The translations under genes and the position numbers were made by a program. From assembly GCA_017433295.1 (NCBI GenBank), contig JAFRHL010000025.1, positions 1 through 64,000 of the forward strand: a DNA stretch of 64,000 bases, written 5' to 3'. The first letter of the stretch is position 1. Each line of letters starts with the position of its first letter. Under the pieces are notes generated by a model. It ran no database searches, was not told where the DNA came from, and worked only from the letters and a program-made list of their open reading frames with translations. Positions 43,964-52,954 of this stretch are shown piece after piece. Source of the DNA: Eubacterium sp. Lineage in GTDB: Bacteria > Bacillota > Clostridia > Lachnospirales > Lachnospiraceae.

Positions 43964-45793
43964 ATGAAAAAACTGGAAAAGAAAGGGAGTATGAATCAGA
44001 GGATCGACCTGGTCCTTCACAAGTTCCGGTCCCGGATGGCTTCCTACCCGCCGGGGATGTGCCCGCTGGCCTTGTACCGTTCTCTTTTGCAGATTTCCAT
44101 CAACCAGTCCTGCGGGAAGTGTGTTCCCTGCCGGGACGGACTGATGGAGCTGCTTAAGATGATGGACAGCATATTAAGCGGGGATGCCGGTATGGAGATA
44201 CTTGAAAAGATGAAGAACATGGCTGTGATGATCAAAAGGACAGCGGACTGCGCCGTGGGAGTGACAGCGGCAGACCTGGTTCTCGACAGTCTTTCCGGGT
44301 TTTCGGATGAATACGAGAGTCATATCCGGCAAAGAAAATGCATTGAAAATGTGACCCAGACGATACCCTGTATCACCCTGTGTCCGGCCCACGTGGATGT
44401 GCCGGGCTATGTTGCCATGATAAAAGAGGGGGATTATGCCGGGGCTGTCCGTATGATCCGGAAAAACAATCCTTTTCCCACCGCCTGCGCAATGGTCTGC
44501 GAGCACCCCTGTGAAAGAAAGTGCAGAAGGTCCATGATCGATCAGTCCATCAACATCCGGGGACTGAAGATGTATGCGGTGAACCATAGCCCGGCAGACC
44601 AGGTGCCGGTGGCAAGATCCAATGTCAGTACTGGAAAAAGGATCGCCATCGTGGGAGCCGGTCCCTCCGGGCTGACCGCTGCGTATTTTCTGGCATTGAT
44701 GGGGCATAGGGCAGTGGTGTTTGAAGAGCATGAGAAGCCCGGCGGTATGCTCCGTTACGGAATCCCGGCCTACCGGCTTCCAAAGGAAAGGCTGGATGAG
44801 GATATCCGGGCCATAATGAAGGCCGGGGATATTGAGATCCGTTGCGGTTTAAAGATAGGCAGGGATATTTCATTCGAAGAGATCCGACAGGAGTATGATG
44901 CAGTCTATCTTGCCCTGGGGGCCCAGATCGGCAACCGGATGCCCATGGAGAACGCAGACGCTGAAAATGTCATCCCGGCTGCGGATTTTCTCCAGGATGT
45001 GGCTCATGGCCGGCCTATGGATCTGACAGGGAAAAAGGTGGCCCTCATCGGCGGCGGTAATGTGGCCATGGACGCTGCCAGGACTGCAGTCCGCCTGAAG
45101 GCAGAATCAGTCCACGTATTTACCAGAAAGAGAGATGACCTGACTGCCCTTCCCGAAGAGATCGAGGGAGCCATGCAGGAGGGGGTTCGTTTCAGAACCC
45201 TGCTGGGCTTCTTGCATATAGAGACGGATAAGGCGGGAAAGCTTAGCGCCGTATGGCTGCAGCCACAGATTGTCGGAGAATATGACCAGTATGGCACAGT
45301 GACCACGGAGCATTCCAGCGCTTACCCCTACAGGTTTCCATGCGATGTCCTGATCCTGGGAGTGGGACAGCGGAGTGATACAGAGGTCTTTGAAGGAGCA
45401 GGCGTCCCGGTGGTCCGGGGCAGGATCGATGCGGATGAAGCCTGTATGGTAAATACCCTGCCTGGTGTATTCTCCGGCGGAGATTGCGTAACAGGTCCTT
45501 CTACCGCCATTAATGCCATCGCCGCGGGACGGGTGGCAGCCTATAATATAGATGAATATTTAGGCTATCACCATAAGATCTCCTGGGATATCCAGGCGCC
45601 TGCCGCCCTGCCCAATCCCTGCGTTCCCACCGGAAGGGCGGAAATCGAAGAAACAGATCCTTTCCTCAGGCGGTGTAACTTTGAACCGGTGGAGATATCT
45701 ATGAATGACGAGGAGGCCGCCCGGGAGGCAGGAAGATGCCTCCGCTGTGACCATTATGGCTGTGGTTCCATGGAAGGAGGGAGAGGAAAATGA
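43964..45793 (+). CDS. NAD(P)H-dependent FAD/iron-sulfur oxidoreductase, formate dehydrogenase partner
   Basis: In this 609-residue protein, residues about 30-100 equal the C-terminal 4Fe-4S domain of NuoF (SCGKCVPCRDG, Cys50, 53, 56, 96) without the FMN domain. A GltD-type module follows with an N-terminal 4Fe-4S region (CITLCPAHVDVPGYV, CEHPCERKC). The FAD site is IAIVGAGPSGLTAAY, the NAD(P) site is VALIGGGNVAMDAA, and ALGAQIGNRMP lies between. A C-terminal CLRCDHYGCG ends it. It probably passes formate electrons to NADP. AAAGGAGC precedes the start, and the stop overlaps the next ATG. Confidence 0.88.
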   Translation: MKKLEKKGSMNQRIDLVLHKFRSRMASYPPGMCPLALYRSLLQISINQSCGKCVPCRDGLMELLKMMDSILSGDAGMEILEKMKNMAVMIKRTADCAVGVTAADLVLDSLSGFSDEYESHIRQRKCIENVTQTIPCITLCPAHVDVPGYVAMIKEGDYAGAVRMIRKNNPFPTACAMVCEHPCERKCRRSMIDQSINIRGLKMYAVNHSPADQVPVARSNVSTGKRIAIVGAGPSGLTAAYFLALMGHRAVVFEEHEKPGGMLRYGIPAYRLPKERLDEDIRAIMKAGDIEIRCGLKIGRDISFEEIRQEYDAVYLALGAQIGNRMPMENADAENVIPAADFLQDVAHGRPMDLTGKKVALIGGGNVAMDAARTAVRLKAESVHVFTRKRDDLTALPEEIEGAMQEGVRFRTLLGFLHIETDKAGKLSAVWLQPQIVGEYDQYGTVTTEHSSAYPYRFPCDVLILGVGQRSDTEVFEGAGVPVVRGRIDADEACMVNTLPGVFSGGDCVTGPSTAINAIAAGRVAAYNIDEYLGYHHKISWDIQAPAALPNPCVPTGRAEIEETDPFLRRCNFEPVEISMNDEEAAREAGRCLRCDHYGCGSMEGGRGK

Positions 45794-48513
45794 AAGATAT
45801 TTCTAATGAGAAAGTATCCCTTAAGATCAACGGCATCCCTTTAAAGGTGAATAAGGAGTCCACCATCTTTCAGGCAGCTGCGGATCACGGTATTGATATT
45901 CCTGCCTTATGTTACCTGAAAGACGTAAGCGCCATAGGTTCCTGCAGGCTATGCATGGTGGAGGTCAAAGGCTTTGACAACCTGCTGGCGGCCTGTAAGA
46001 CCAGGGTTAAAGAAGGCATGGAGATCGTCACCGAGAGTAGGACCCTCACAGAATACCGGATCAGTATGCTGGATCTTCTCCTGTCCAACCATGATATTGA
46101 TTGTATGAGCTGCAGTGCCAACGGAAGCTGCCGGCTGCAGGCCCTTTGCAACCGCTATGGGCTTAAACACTCTTCCTTCACCGGTTCCCGGGCGGAGATC
46201 GAAAAAAAGATTCCCCTTCTGACTGATAATCCATATATTTCCTATGATCCCGGTAAATGTATCCATTGTCAAAGATGTATAGGGGCCTGCCGCCAGATTG
46301 CATGCAATGGGACATTGAAGAGCGGCAGGACGGGTATCTTCCACACCCTGAAAGCCCCCTTTGGACCTGACTGGAAGGAGACCGGGTGTGAATCCTGCGG
46401 AAATTGCGCGGCAGCCTGTCCCACGGGAGCCCTGTCACTGAAACGGAAAGATAACTACAGAAGCTGGGAGGTCAGCAAGGTGCTTACTACCTGTCCCCAT
46501 TGTGCCACGGGATGTCAGCTTTACCTTGTGGTAAAGGACAACCGGATCGTGGATGTGGAGCCCGCCGACGGCCCGGCAAATCATGGCAGGCTCTGTGTTA
46601 AGGGGCGGAGCGGGAGTTTTGATTTTGTCCATGCGCCGGACCGGCTTACCACTCCTCTGATCAAAAACCCCGGGACCGGGCAATTTGAGCCCGCCGGCTG
46701 GGAGGAGGCGATATCGTTTACGGCCCGCCGGCTTATGGAGATCCGGAAAAAATATGGAGACCAGTCCCTGGCCGGTTTTGCCTGTTCCAGATCTGCCAAT
46801 GAAGATATTTACATGGTCCAGAAGATGGTGCGGACCTGCTTTGGGAACAATAATACCGACAACTGCGCCCGGGTCTGCCATTCAGCCACAGTGGCAGGAC
46901 TGGCAAAGACCCTGGGTTCCGGTGCCATGACCAACTCCATCTATGATATTACCCATGATGTGGACTGCATTTTCTTAATAGGATCCAACCCGGAAGAGGC
47001 TCACCCCGTGACCGGTATGCAGATCCGGCAGGCGGTGGAGAAGGGAACCCGGCTGATCGTGGCGGATCCGAGAAATATTGGTCTTACCAGGAAGGCCGAT
47101 ATCCACTTAAAGCTTCGCCCCGGGACCAATGTTGCCCTCATCAACGGCATGATTCATGTGATCATAGAAGAAGGGCTGACAGACCAGGCCTATATTTCGG
47201 AGAATACGGAGAATTTTGAAGAGTTAAAAGCCCTGGTGGCTGAGTATACACCGGAGAGGGTGGGCAGGATCTGCCACATTGATCCGGATCAGCTGGCCGA
47301 GGCGGCGAGAATGTATGCCACCGCTGATAAGGCGCCCATCATTTATTGCCTTGGTGTTACAGAACATTCCACCGGAACAGAAGCCGTCATGAACATCTCC
47401 AATCTGGCCCTTTTAACCGGAAAGCTGGGAAGGGAAGGCTGCGGGGTAAACCCCCTCCGGGGACAGAATAATGTCCAGGGAGCCTGTGATATGGGTACCC
47501 AGCCCACGGATTATCCCGGTTATCAGAAGGTGGACAATGAAGAAGTCCGAAAGAAATTTGAGAAGGCCTGGGGCGTGAGCTTAAGCCCCATACCCGGCCT
47601 TAAGGCGACGGAGGTATTTCCCGCCGCCATCGAGGGAAAGATAAAGGGGCTCTATATCTGCGGAGAGGATCCCATCGTTTCGGATCCGGACACTGCTCAT
47701 GTAGAGAAAGCCTTAAAAAGCCTGGACTTTCTGGTCATGCAGGAGCTCTTTCTCACCCCCACAGCCCGTTATGCGGATGTGATTTTGCCGGCCGTGAGTT
47801 TTGCGGAGAAAGAGGGTACATTTACAAACACGGAACGAAGGGTCCAGAGGATCCGGAAGGCTGTGACCCCGGTCGGGGACATGAGAACAGATATCGATAT
47901 CATCACCGACCTGATGAATGCCATGGGCTATCCCCAGAAAAGGATGACTTCCGCAGAGGTCATGGACGAGATCGCTTCCCTGACTCCCAGCTATGGCGGA
48001 ATCTCCCATCAGAGACTGGATGCCGGAGAGAGCCTCCAGTGGCCCTGCACAGATCTCACCCATCCGGGAACCCCTGTGATGCATGTGGGCCACCCGGCCA
48101 GAGGAAAAGCCCTGTTTTATCCGGCCGCCTATTCTCCCTCCGCGGAACTTCCGGATGAAGAATATCCCTTTATTCTGAGCACCGGCCGTATTCTCTATCA
48201 ATATAACGCCGCCTCCATGACCATGCGGTCAGAAGGCCTTAAGGAGATAGCAGGAGAAGGCTTTATTGAGATCCATTATAAAGATGCAAAAAGACTGGGT
48301 ATTATGGATGGAGAAAGGATCACGGTAAGAAGCAGGAGGGGCCGGATCAGCACCAGGGCCAGAGTGGGGAAAAAGGTATCTGAGGGTGAGACCTGGATGC
48401 CCTTCCATTTCCCGGACTCCCCGGTAAACCGGATCACCAACGCCGTCCTGGATGAATACGCCAGGATCCCCGAATACAAGGTGTGTGCCATCGCCCTGGA
48501 AAAACAGAATTGA
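45790..48513 (+). CDS. Formate dehydrogenase catalytic subunit (Cys type, NuoG-like N-terminus)
   Basis: This 907-residue molybdopterin or tungstopterin enzyme oxidises formate or reduces carbon dioxide. In order: 2Fe-2S domain (Cys41, 52, 55, 69); NuoG-type His-Cys 4Fe-4S (His101, Cys105, 108, 114); two ferredoxin clusters (Cys157-167 and Cys200-210); MGD 4Fe-4S (Cys235, 238, 242, 269). The catalytic loop NCARVCHSATVAG has Cys363 where E. coli FdhH has selenocysteine, followed by His364 and the usual GSNPEEAHP pterin block. The start overlaps the partner gene by ATGA. The divergent kinase-regulator pair is a plausible controller. Confidence 0.9.
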   Translation: MKDISNEKVSLKINGIPLKVNKESTIFQAAADHGIDIPALCYLKDVSAIGSCRLCMVEVKGFDNLLAACKTRVKEGMEIVTESRTLTEYRISMLDLLLSNHDIDCMSCSANGSCRLQALCNRYGLKHSSFTGSRAEIEKKIPLLTDNPYISYDPGKCIHCQRCIGACRQIACNGTLKSGRTGIFHTLKAPFGPDWKETGCESCGNCAAACPTGALSLKRKDNYRSWEVSKVLTTCPHCATGCQLYLVVKDNRIVDVEPADGPANHGRLCVKGRSGSFDFVHAPDRLTTPLIKNPGTGQFEPAGWEEAISFTARRLMEIRKKYGDQSLAGFACSRSANEDIYMVQKMVRTCFGNNNTDNCARVCHSATVAGLAKTLGSGAMTNSIYDITHDVDCIFLIGSNPEEAHPVTGMQIRQAVEKGTRLIVADPRNIGLTRKADIHLKLRPGTNVALINGMIHVIIEEGLTDQAYISENTENFEELKALVAEYTPERVGRICHIDPDQLAEAARMYATADKAPIIYCLGVTEHSTGTEAVMNISNLALLTGKLGREGCGVNPLRGQNNVQGACDMGTQPTDYPGYQKVDNEEVRKKFEKAWGVSLSPIPGLKATEVFPAAIEGKIKGLYICGEDPIVSDPDTAHVEKALKSLDFLVMQELFLTPTARYADVILPAVSFAEKEGTFTNTERRVQRIRKAVTPVGDMRTDIDIITDLMNAMGYPQKRMTSAEVMDEIASLTPSYGGISHQRLDAGESLQWPCTDLTHPGTPVMHVGHPARGKALFYPAAYSPSAELPDEEYPFILSTGRILYQYNAASMTMRSEGLKEIAGEGFIEIHYKDAKRLGIMDGERITVRSRRGRISTRARVGKKVSEGETWMPFHFPDSPVNRITNAVLDEYARIPEYKVCAIALEKQN

Positions 48514-48652
48514 GCCTCCGGCGGGTGCGGTCGTCCAGTGGACGACTCTGCGAAGCAGAAGCACCGACCGAGTCTGGAGACGAGACGCAGAGCCCGGCGG
48601 CAGCTTAAACTGCCGCCGGGCGCGCGACAAATCGCCGAGGCGATTTCGATTG
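48511..48652. repeat. Structured repeat block (family R2), copy 4, with strong hairpin
   Basis: It begins at the formate dehydrogenase stop with TGAGCCTCCGGCGG. GACTCTGCGAAGCAGAAGC, ACCGAGTCTGGAGACGAGAC and CGCAGAG follow, then a perfect 11-bp stem CCCGGCGGCAG/CTGCCGCCGGG (48593-48620) and the closing AAATCGCCGAGGCGATTTCG. It may terminate both convergent genes. Confidence 0.8.
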
Positions 48653-48676
48653 ATTTCCATAAAAACGCAGGCTAAT

Positions 48677-51550
48677 TTAATTATCTATCGTCTGGAATGT
48701 GAATGCGCAGAAACCCCGTCCGATGATCGGGTAGGCGGTGGCTTCGATGTCACAGTTCAAAATGCTGAAGTGGAACTGTCCGGTGACCGTTTTCCCTTCC
48801 AGGCCTGCCTGTTTTGCCAGGGAGTACCACTCATTGGAGCAGACAGGGAAAAAACGGCTGACTCTTTTTCCGATCAGTTTTTCAGGATTCGTTCTGGTCA
48901 TCTGCATAAACTTATGATTGGCATAGAGCTGGACCGCGTCGTCGTCTCCCTGCTCATGAATGACCTTGTAAACACCATAGGATATGGGCAGTTCGTCAAA
49001 TATCTGGAAGATATGGCCGGTATTCTCGATGAGCTGTCGTTGGGAGATTCCCTCCACATCATCTGTCATACGACGCAATATGGCCTGGGCTGCCATGTTT
49101 TCCCTGTTTTCGGTCTCAGAGTACAGGGCCATGCCCACAGAAAGGTACATATTAAAGGGAACACCGTCGATCTCGTGCAGCATATTGGGGATCTGCCGGA
49201 TGCTGGCGATCAGGTCTGTAAGCTCTGCCGGGTCTTCATACTGGCGCAGGATCGTGAAATAATAGCCTGAAAAGCGGCCCACCGTGGCAGTGTTGCCGCA
49301 GCAGCGTCTTAAGGCCGCCCCTGTCTGGCGGATCACTTCGTCACCAAAGCTGTATCCGTAGCGGCTGCTGATGTCCGTAAAGTCATCGATGGCGACCTCG
49401 ATGCGGGCAAAATCTTTTTGCCTGAGCTGATATTCATCCACGTAAGCATAGAGGTCTTCGTGGAGGGCCCGATTGTTTAAAAGTCCGGTCAGTTCGTCGG
49501 TGCGGGCTTTTTTTGTTGCCGCTTTTTCCGATGTCTCGGCCTCAGTCTCATAAAAGCTGCCTATGAGACCGACGATCTTGCCATCCCTGCTGTAAAGAGG
49601 TCTCTTGGTGGCAACGATCTTTTTTGTTTCCCCCTGGACCAGGCAGTTGCCGTCCACCTGTCTTGAGGTAATCCCTTCTTTCAGGACTTTCCACTCTTCG
49701 CTCATGTAGGGATCCTGGTGAATATGCCAGCCCATGTCCTCATCGGTCTTGCCGATGACATCTGCCTGGGAGTGAAGGTCATAATGGTCCAGAAAGCTGC
49801 GGCTGACTCCGGCAAAGCGTCTTTGCTTATCCTTCCAGAAAAACTTCAGGTCTGAATTATTGACCACATTTTCCCAGAGGAGCTTAGGTGTCAGAACATT
49901 GTTAGAGGTTTCAGCAGCCATTGCCACGGCCCGGATTTCCCGGATCTCCTTCTCCACATCCCTGATCAGCAGATAATAGGAATTTTTCCGGATTCTGATC
50001 AGCCAGTAGCTCTTCCAGACATAAACACCGTGGAATGAAAGGGTGCGCAGCTGGATGCTGATATTTCCGGACTGGGAAACACGTTCCTCCAGGGTATCCG
50101 GACACATAAAGCTTTTAAACCTTTCTCTGTCGTCCGGGAACAGCCGGTGACGGGAATATTCTTCTGTACGGTCCCGGAGATTCCCTGCGGGCAGCCTGAG
50201 GCCGGCATCCCGGTCTCTGTGCAGGGAGATCACCGTAAGGTTGTCAAGGTTGATCAGCAGAACCTGTTCGTAGGCAGAATACAGGGAACGGAGCCCTTCA
50301 TCCAGGGACTGCTGACTGTCCACCTGGGCGACCTGGGACAGGTTGGTTATACTTACCAGTATGGTACAGCTGCTGCCATACCGGGCCAGCCGGAGGGTCC
50401 GCATCTCATAATAGTCATCGTTGTAGACAGAGAGTATTCTTCCTTTACCCTCGGTCCGTGTTTCCTCCAGCAGCTTCTGCAGTCGCTGGGAAATGCGGTC
50501 CAAGGGAAGGATCGACATTCCGGTGGGACCGGTCCACGCCAGAGGCCAGTCTGTGGAGAAAGCAGTATCTTCAAATGCCTGGTTGGAAAAGAGCATTTCT
50601 GCTTCATCCCCCTTAAGCTCCAGGATGGCCAGAGAGATACTGTTCAGTTCCCGGCCGTTTATCTGCCCGACATTTGCACCCGGGGCCGGGAAGGGAGTGG
50701 CGGAAAGAACATTGAGGCTGCCGGTCTTATCATAATAGCCCCGCAGGTTCGGGGGTTCCCAGGTCATTCCGGAATCCGCCACATGTTCCAGACACTCCTC
50801 GAAGGGCATGGGCCTTCCGAACAGGTAACCCTGTACTTTTTCACAGCCGATGTTTCGCAGGAAGGCAAACTGTTCTTCGGTCTCCACACCTTCTGCCAGA
50901 GTCTGTATGTTGATATGCTTGGCCATCTGGATGATGGAGGCCAGGATCATCTTTGACCGGTCGTGAAAATCGCTTAAAAAACGCATATCGATCTTGAGCT
51001 CATCCAGTTCAAAATCCTTAAGTACATTCAAAGAGGAATAGCCGCTTCCGAAATCATCCATCCAGACCGCATAGCCGGCTTCCCGGAAACGGTCGATGTA
51101 GTCCCGCATCAGGTCTTCATTTTCAGAGAGGGCGCTCTCTGTGATCTCGATACACAGGTGGCTGCGGGGGACCTTATTAGCCCGGACTTCAGCCTCCACC
51201 GCAAGAAAGATATCGCACAGTTCATAGTCCAGCCGGGAAAGGTTGACGGATACAGGCACATCTACCCGGTTGCCGGAATATCTGTAATGTTCACATACTT
51301 TCTGGACCACATAAAGATCCAGCTCATGGATCCTGCGATGCTTTTCCAGGACACTGATAAAGATTCCCGGCATCAGAAGGCCATGGACGGGATCCTGCCA
51401 GCGGGCCAGTGCTTCCATGCCGCAGACCTGCCGGGTCAGTGTCCGCACCACCGGCTGAACATATACATGGATATAGCCCCGGGCTATAGCCTCATCCAGG
51501 TGGTCCAGGATATATCGTTCCAAGTCAAGTGGACATTTATTCTCGCTCAT
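48677..51550 (-). CDS. EAL-PAS-GGDEF protein with degenerate GGDEF
   Basis: The order in this 957-residue protein is unusual: an N-terminal EAL domain (about 10-265) with GMEALARW (Glu46), NLSR, EITES, MDDFGSGYSS, EGVET and QGYLF, a likely active cyclic-di-GMP phosphodiesterase. PAS-like regions follow (about 290-545), then a PAS domain (about 555-670, LKFFWKDKQRRFAGVSRSF). A GGDEF-fold domain (about 683-800) has SGYYF in place of GGDEF, near residue 760, so it is not a cyclase. A last PAS-like region closes the protein. No membrane segment is seen. Confidence 0.92.
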   Translation of the reverse strand: MSENKCPLDLERYILDHLDEAIARGYIHVYVQPVVRTLTRQVCGMEALARWQDPVHGLLMPGIFISVLEKHRRIHELDLYVVQKVCEHYRYSGNRVDVPVSVNLSRLDYELCDIFLAVEAEVRANKVPRSHLCIEITESALSENEDLMRDYIDRFREAGYAVWMDDFGSGYSSLNVLKDFELDELKIDMRFLSDFHDRSKMILASIIQMAKHINIQTLAEGVETEEQFAFLRNIGCEKVQGYLFGRPMPFEECLEHVADSGMTWEPPNLRGYYDKTGSLNVLSATPFPAPGANVGQINGRELNSISLAILELKGDEAEMLFSNQAFEDTAFSTDWPLAWTGPTGMSILPLDRISQRLQKLLEETRTEGKGRILSVYNDDYYEMRTLRLARYGSSCTILVSITNLSQVAQVDSQQSLDEGLRSLYSAYEQVLLINLDNLTVISLHRDRDAGLRLPAGNLRDRTEEYSRHRLFPDDRERFKSFMCPDTLEERVSQSGNISIQLRTLSFHGVYVWKSYWLIRIRKNSYYLLIRDVEKEIREIRAVAMAAETSNNVLTPKLLWENVVNNSDLKFFWKDKQRRFAGVSRSFLDHYDLHSQADVIGKTDEDMGWHIHQDPYMSEEWKVLKEGITSRQVDGNCLVQGETKKIVATKRPLYSRDGKIVGLIGSFYETEAETSEKAATKKARTDELTGLLNNRALHEDLYAYVDEYQLRQKDFARIEVAIDDFTDISSRYGYSFGDEVIRQTGAALRRCCGNTATVGRFSGYYFTILRQYEDPAELTDLIASIRQIPNMLHEIDGVPFNMYLSVGMALYSETENRENMAAQAILRRMTDDVEGISQRQLIENTGHIFQIFDELPISYGVYKVIHEQGDDDAVQLYANHKFMQMTRTNPEKLIGKRVSRFFPVCSNEWYSLAKQAGLEGKTVTGQFHFSILNCDIEATAYPIIGRGFCAFTFQTIDN

Positions 51551-51596
51551 TTTATTATCCTTTCACCAGCAGGGAATCGCCTCGGGCGAATCCGGT

Positions 51597-51758
51597 TTAA
51601 TGGGTATCCCGTCTGATCACGGCCAGGGCGGAAAAGAGGAATATGATAAAGAAGCTGACCAGGATCAGCATGGTGCAGGGTATGGACAGAATGGAGGCAA
51701 TCAATATCGCCTTTGCATGGCCGGAAAAACGTCCTACCAATATGCGTGACGGGATCAT
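51597..51758 (-). CDS. Possible 53-residue membrane peptide
   Basis: The frame begins at ATG 51758 (MIPSRILVGRFSGHAKAILI), runs through a strongly hydrophobic stretch (IASILSIPCTMLILVSFF) and ends AVIRRDTH. It lies 47 nt upstream of the EAL gene in the same direction. No good binding site is present, and the open frame continues upstream a little without a start, so it may be the tail of a deleted membrane protein. The remaining region 51760-52019 is very AT-rich with no gene. Confidence 0.35.
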   Translation of the reverse strand: MIPSRILVGRFSGHAKAILIASILSIPCTMLILVSFFIIFLFSALAVIRRDTH

Positions 51759-52019
51759 CACAGCCCTGAAGAGGGAAAGCGCCAGCTTTCATACAAACCC
51801 CCCTAAAATGACAAAAAACTTAACAGTTACGGCAAAAAAGTTTACAATTACAACTGTTTTTTTATGTTAATATGTTATTGATGAGAACAAATGTTGTAAT
51901 TATCTCAAATAACAATGCTGTACTCTTAATATTACCACAAAAATATTTCGTTAATCAATAAAAAATTGTCATTTTGGTCATGTTTTATTCTTTGATATTC
52001 TTTCTAAAAGTACGTGCTT

Positions 52020-52799
52020 TTAAAAGGTTTCTTTCCTTAATTCAAGTACAATGCCTGAAAGGGTCTGTTTTTCCTTTTCAAGTTTCCCATCCCGCCTGTA
52101 GGATGCATAATTTTCTGATTCATAAGAACAGATCCCGGTATCATAGATGTTTTCCGGCTGCAGGCCATGCCGGATAAGATCCGTCCGGACTGCTTCTTTT
52201 ACATTAAGATAATACTTCCCCTCTGCTTTTGGCAGGAAGAGGAGCCTGATATCCTCTGTACTGAACCGTTTCTCAAACAGGCTGATCAATTCCCGGCCCA
52301 CCTCATAGCAATGCCCGCAGATACAGGGACCGAAAGCCGCGATCACATCCCGGGGATCTGTTTGAAACTGTGCTTCCATCACCTCTATGGTATGGACCGC
52401 AATACCGCTGACGGTTCCCCTCCATCCGCTGTGGACCATGGCGGCAACGTGTCTTGCCGGGTCATATAAGAAGACCGGTGTGCAGTCCGCGGTGGTGACG
52501 GCTGCGACCAGTCCCGGGATATTTGTAACGATGCTGTCATATCCGCCGGGGGCTTTTATAGAACAGGTCTCGTCTGTATAGGCGAGCCTCCCTTCAGGAC
52601 TTTTATCATCTATGACTAAGACATTGCCCGAATGGGACTCCTTTGCCCGGATCATTCTTATTACAGGGACAGAGAGCTCTTCCCCGATCCGTTTTATATA
52701 GGATGCCACCTTCCCTCCGCCTGTTCTCTTATAGTCATTGTAATCGGTAAAGAAGGTCTTTACCGGGTAGTTCTCGTTAAATGATGGAATCGTTTTCAT
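52020..52799 (-). CDS. YfiH/LACC1-family multicopper-like purine nucleoside phosphorylase
   Basis: The 259-residue protein shows the family blocks VTTADCTPVFLYD (Cys ligand), AAMVHSGWRGT (His ligand), FGPCICGHCYEVG and the C-terminal SYRRDGKLEKEKQ. The first His ligand probably lies in ESHSGNVLVID. Members once called polyphenol oxidases are now known to phosphorolyse or deaminate purine nucleosides. The gene is single, with divergent transcription from the next gene. Confidence 0.88.
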   Translation of the reverse strand: MKTIPSFNENYPVKTFFTDYNDYKRTGGGKVASYIKRIGEELSVPVIRMIRAKESHSGNVLVIDDKSPEGRLAYTDETCSIKAPGGYDSIVTNIPGLVAAVTTADCTPVFLYDPARHVAAMVHSGWRGTVSGIAVHTIEVMEAQFQTDPRDVIAAFGPCICGHCYEVGRELISLFEKRFSTEDIRLLFLPKAEGKYYLNVKEAVRTDLIRHGLQPENIYDTGICSYESENYASYRRDGKLEKEKQTLSGIVLELRKETF

Positions 52800-52954
52800 A
52801 TATTAAGTCCTCCTCTATTAAATCCTTCTCTTTTTTTCAGTGTACAGTCTTTTTGCAGCATCAGTCAAGATGAAACTATTCACAGTAATTAACTGGTATT
52901 TGTCAATGAACCGTGATATAATAGCCTAAATTGTTGAAGGGATGGTGGCTGGTC

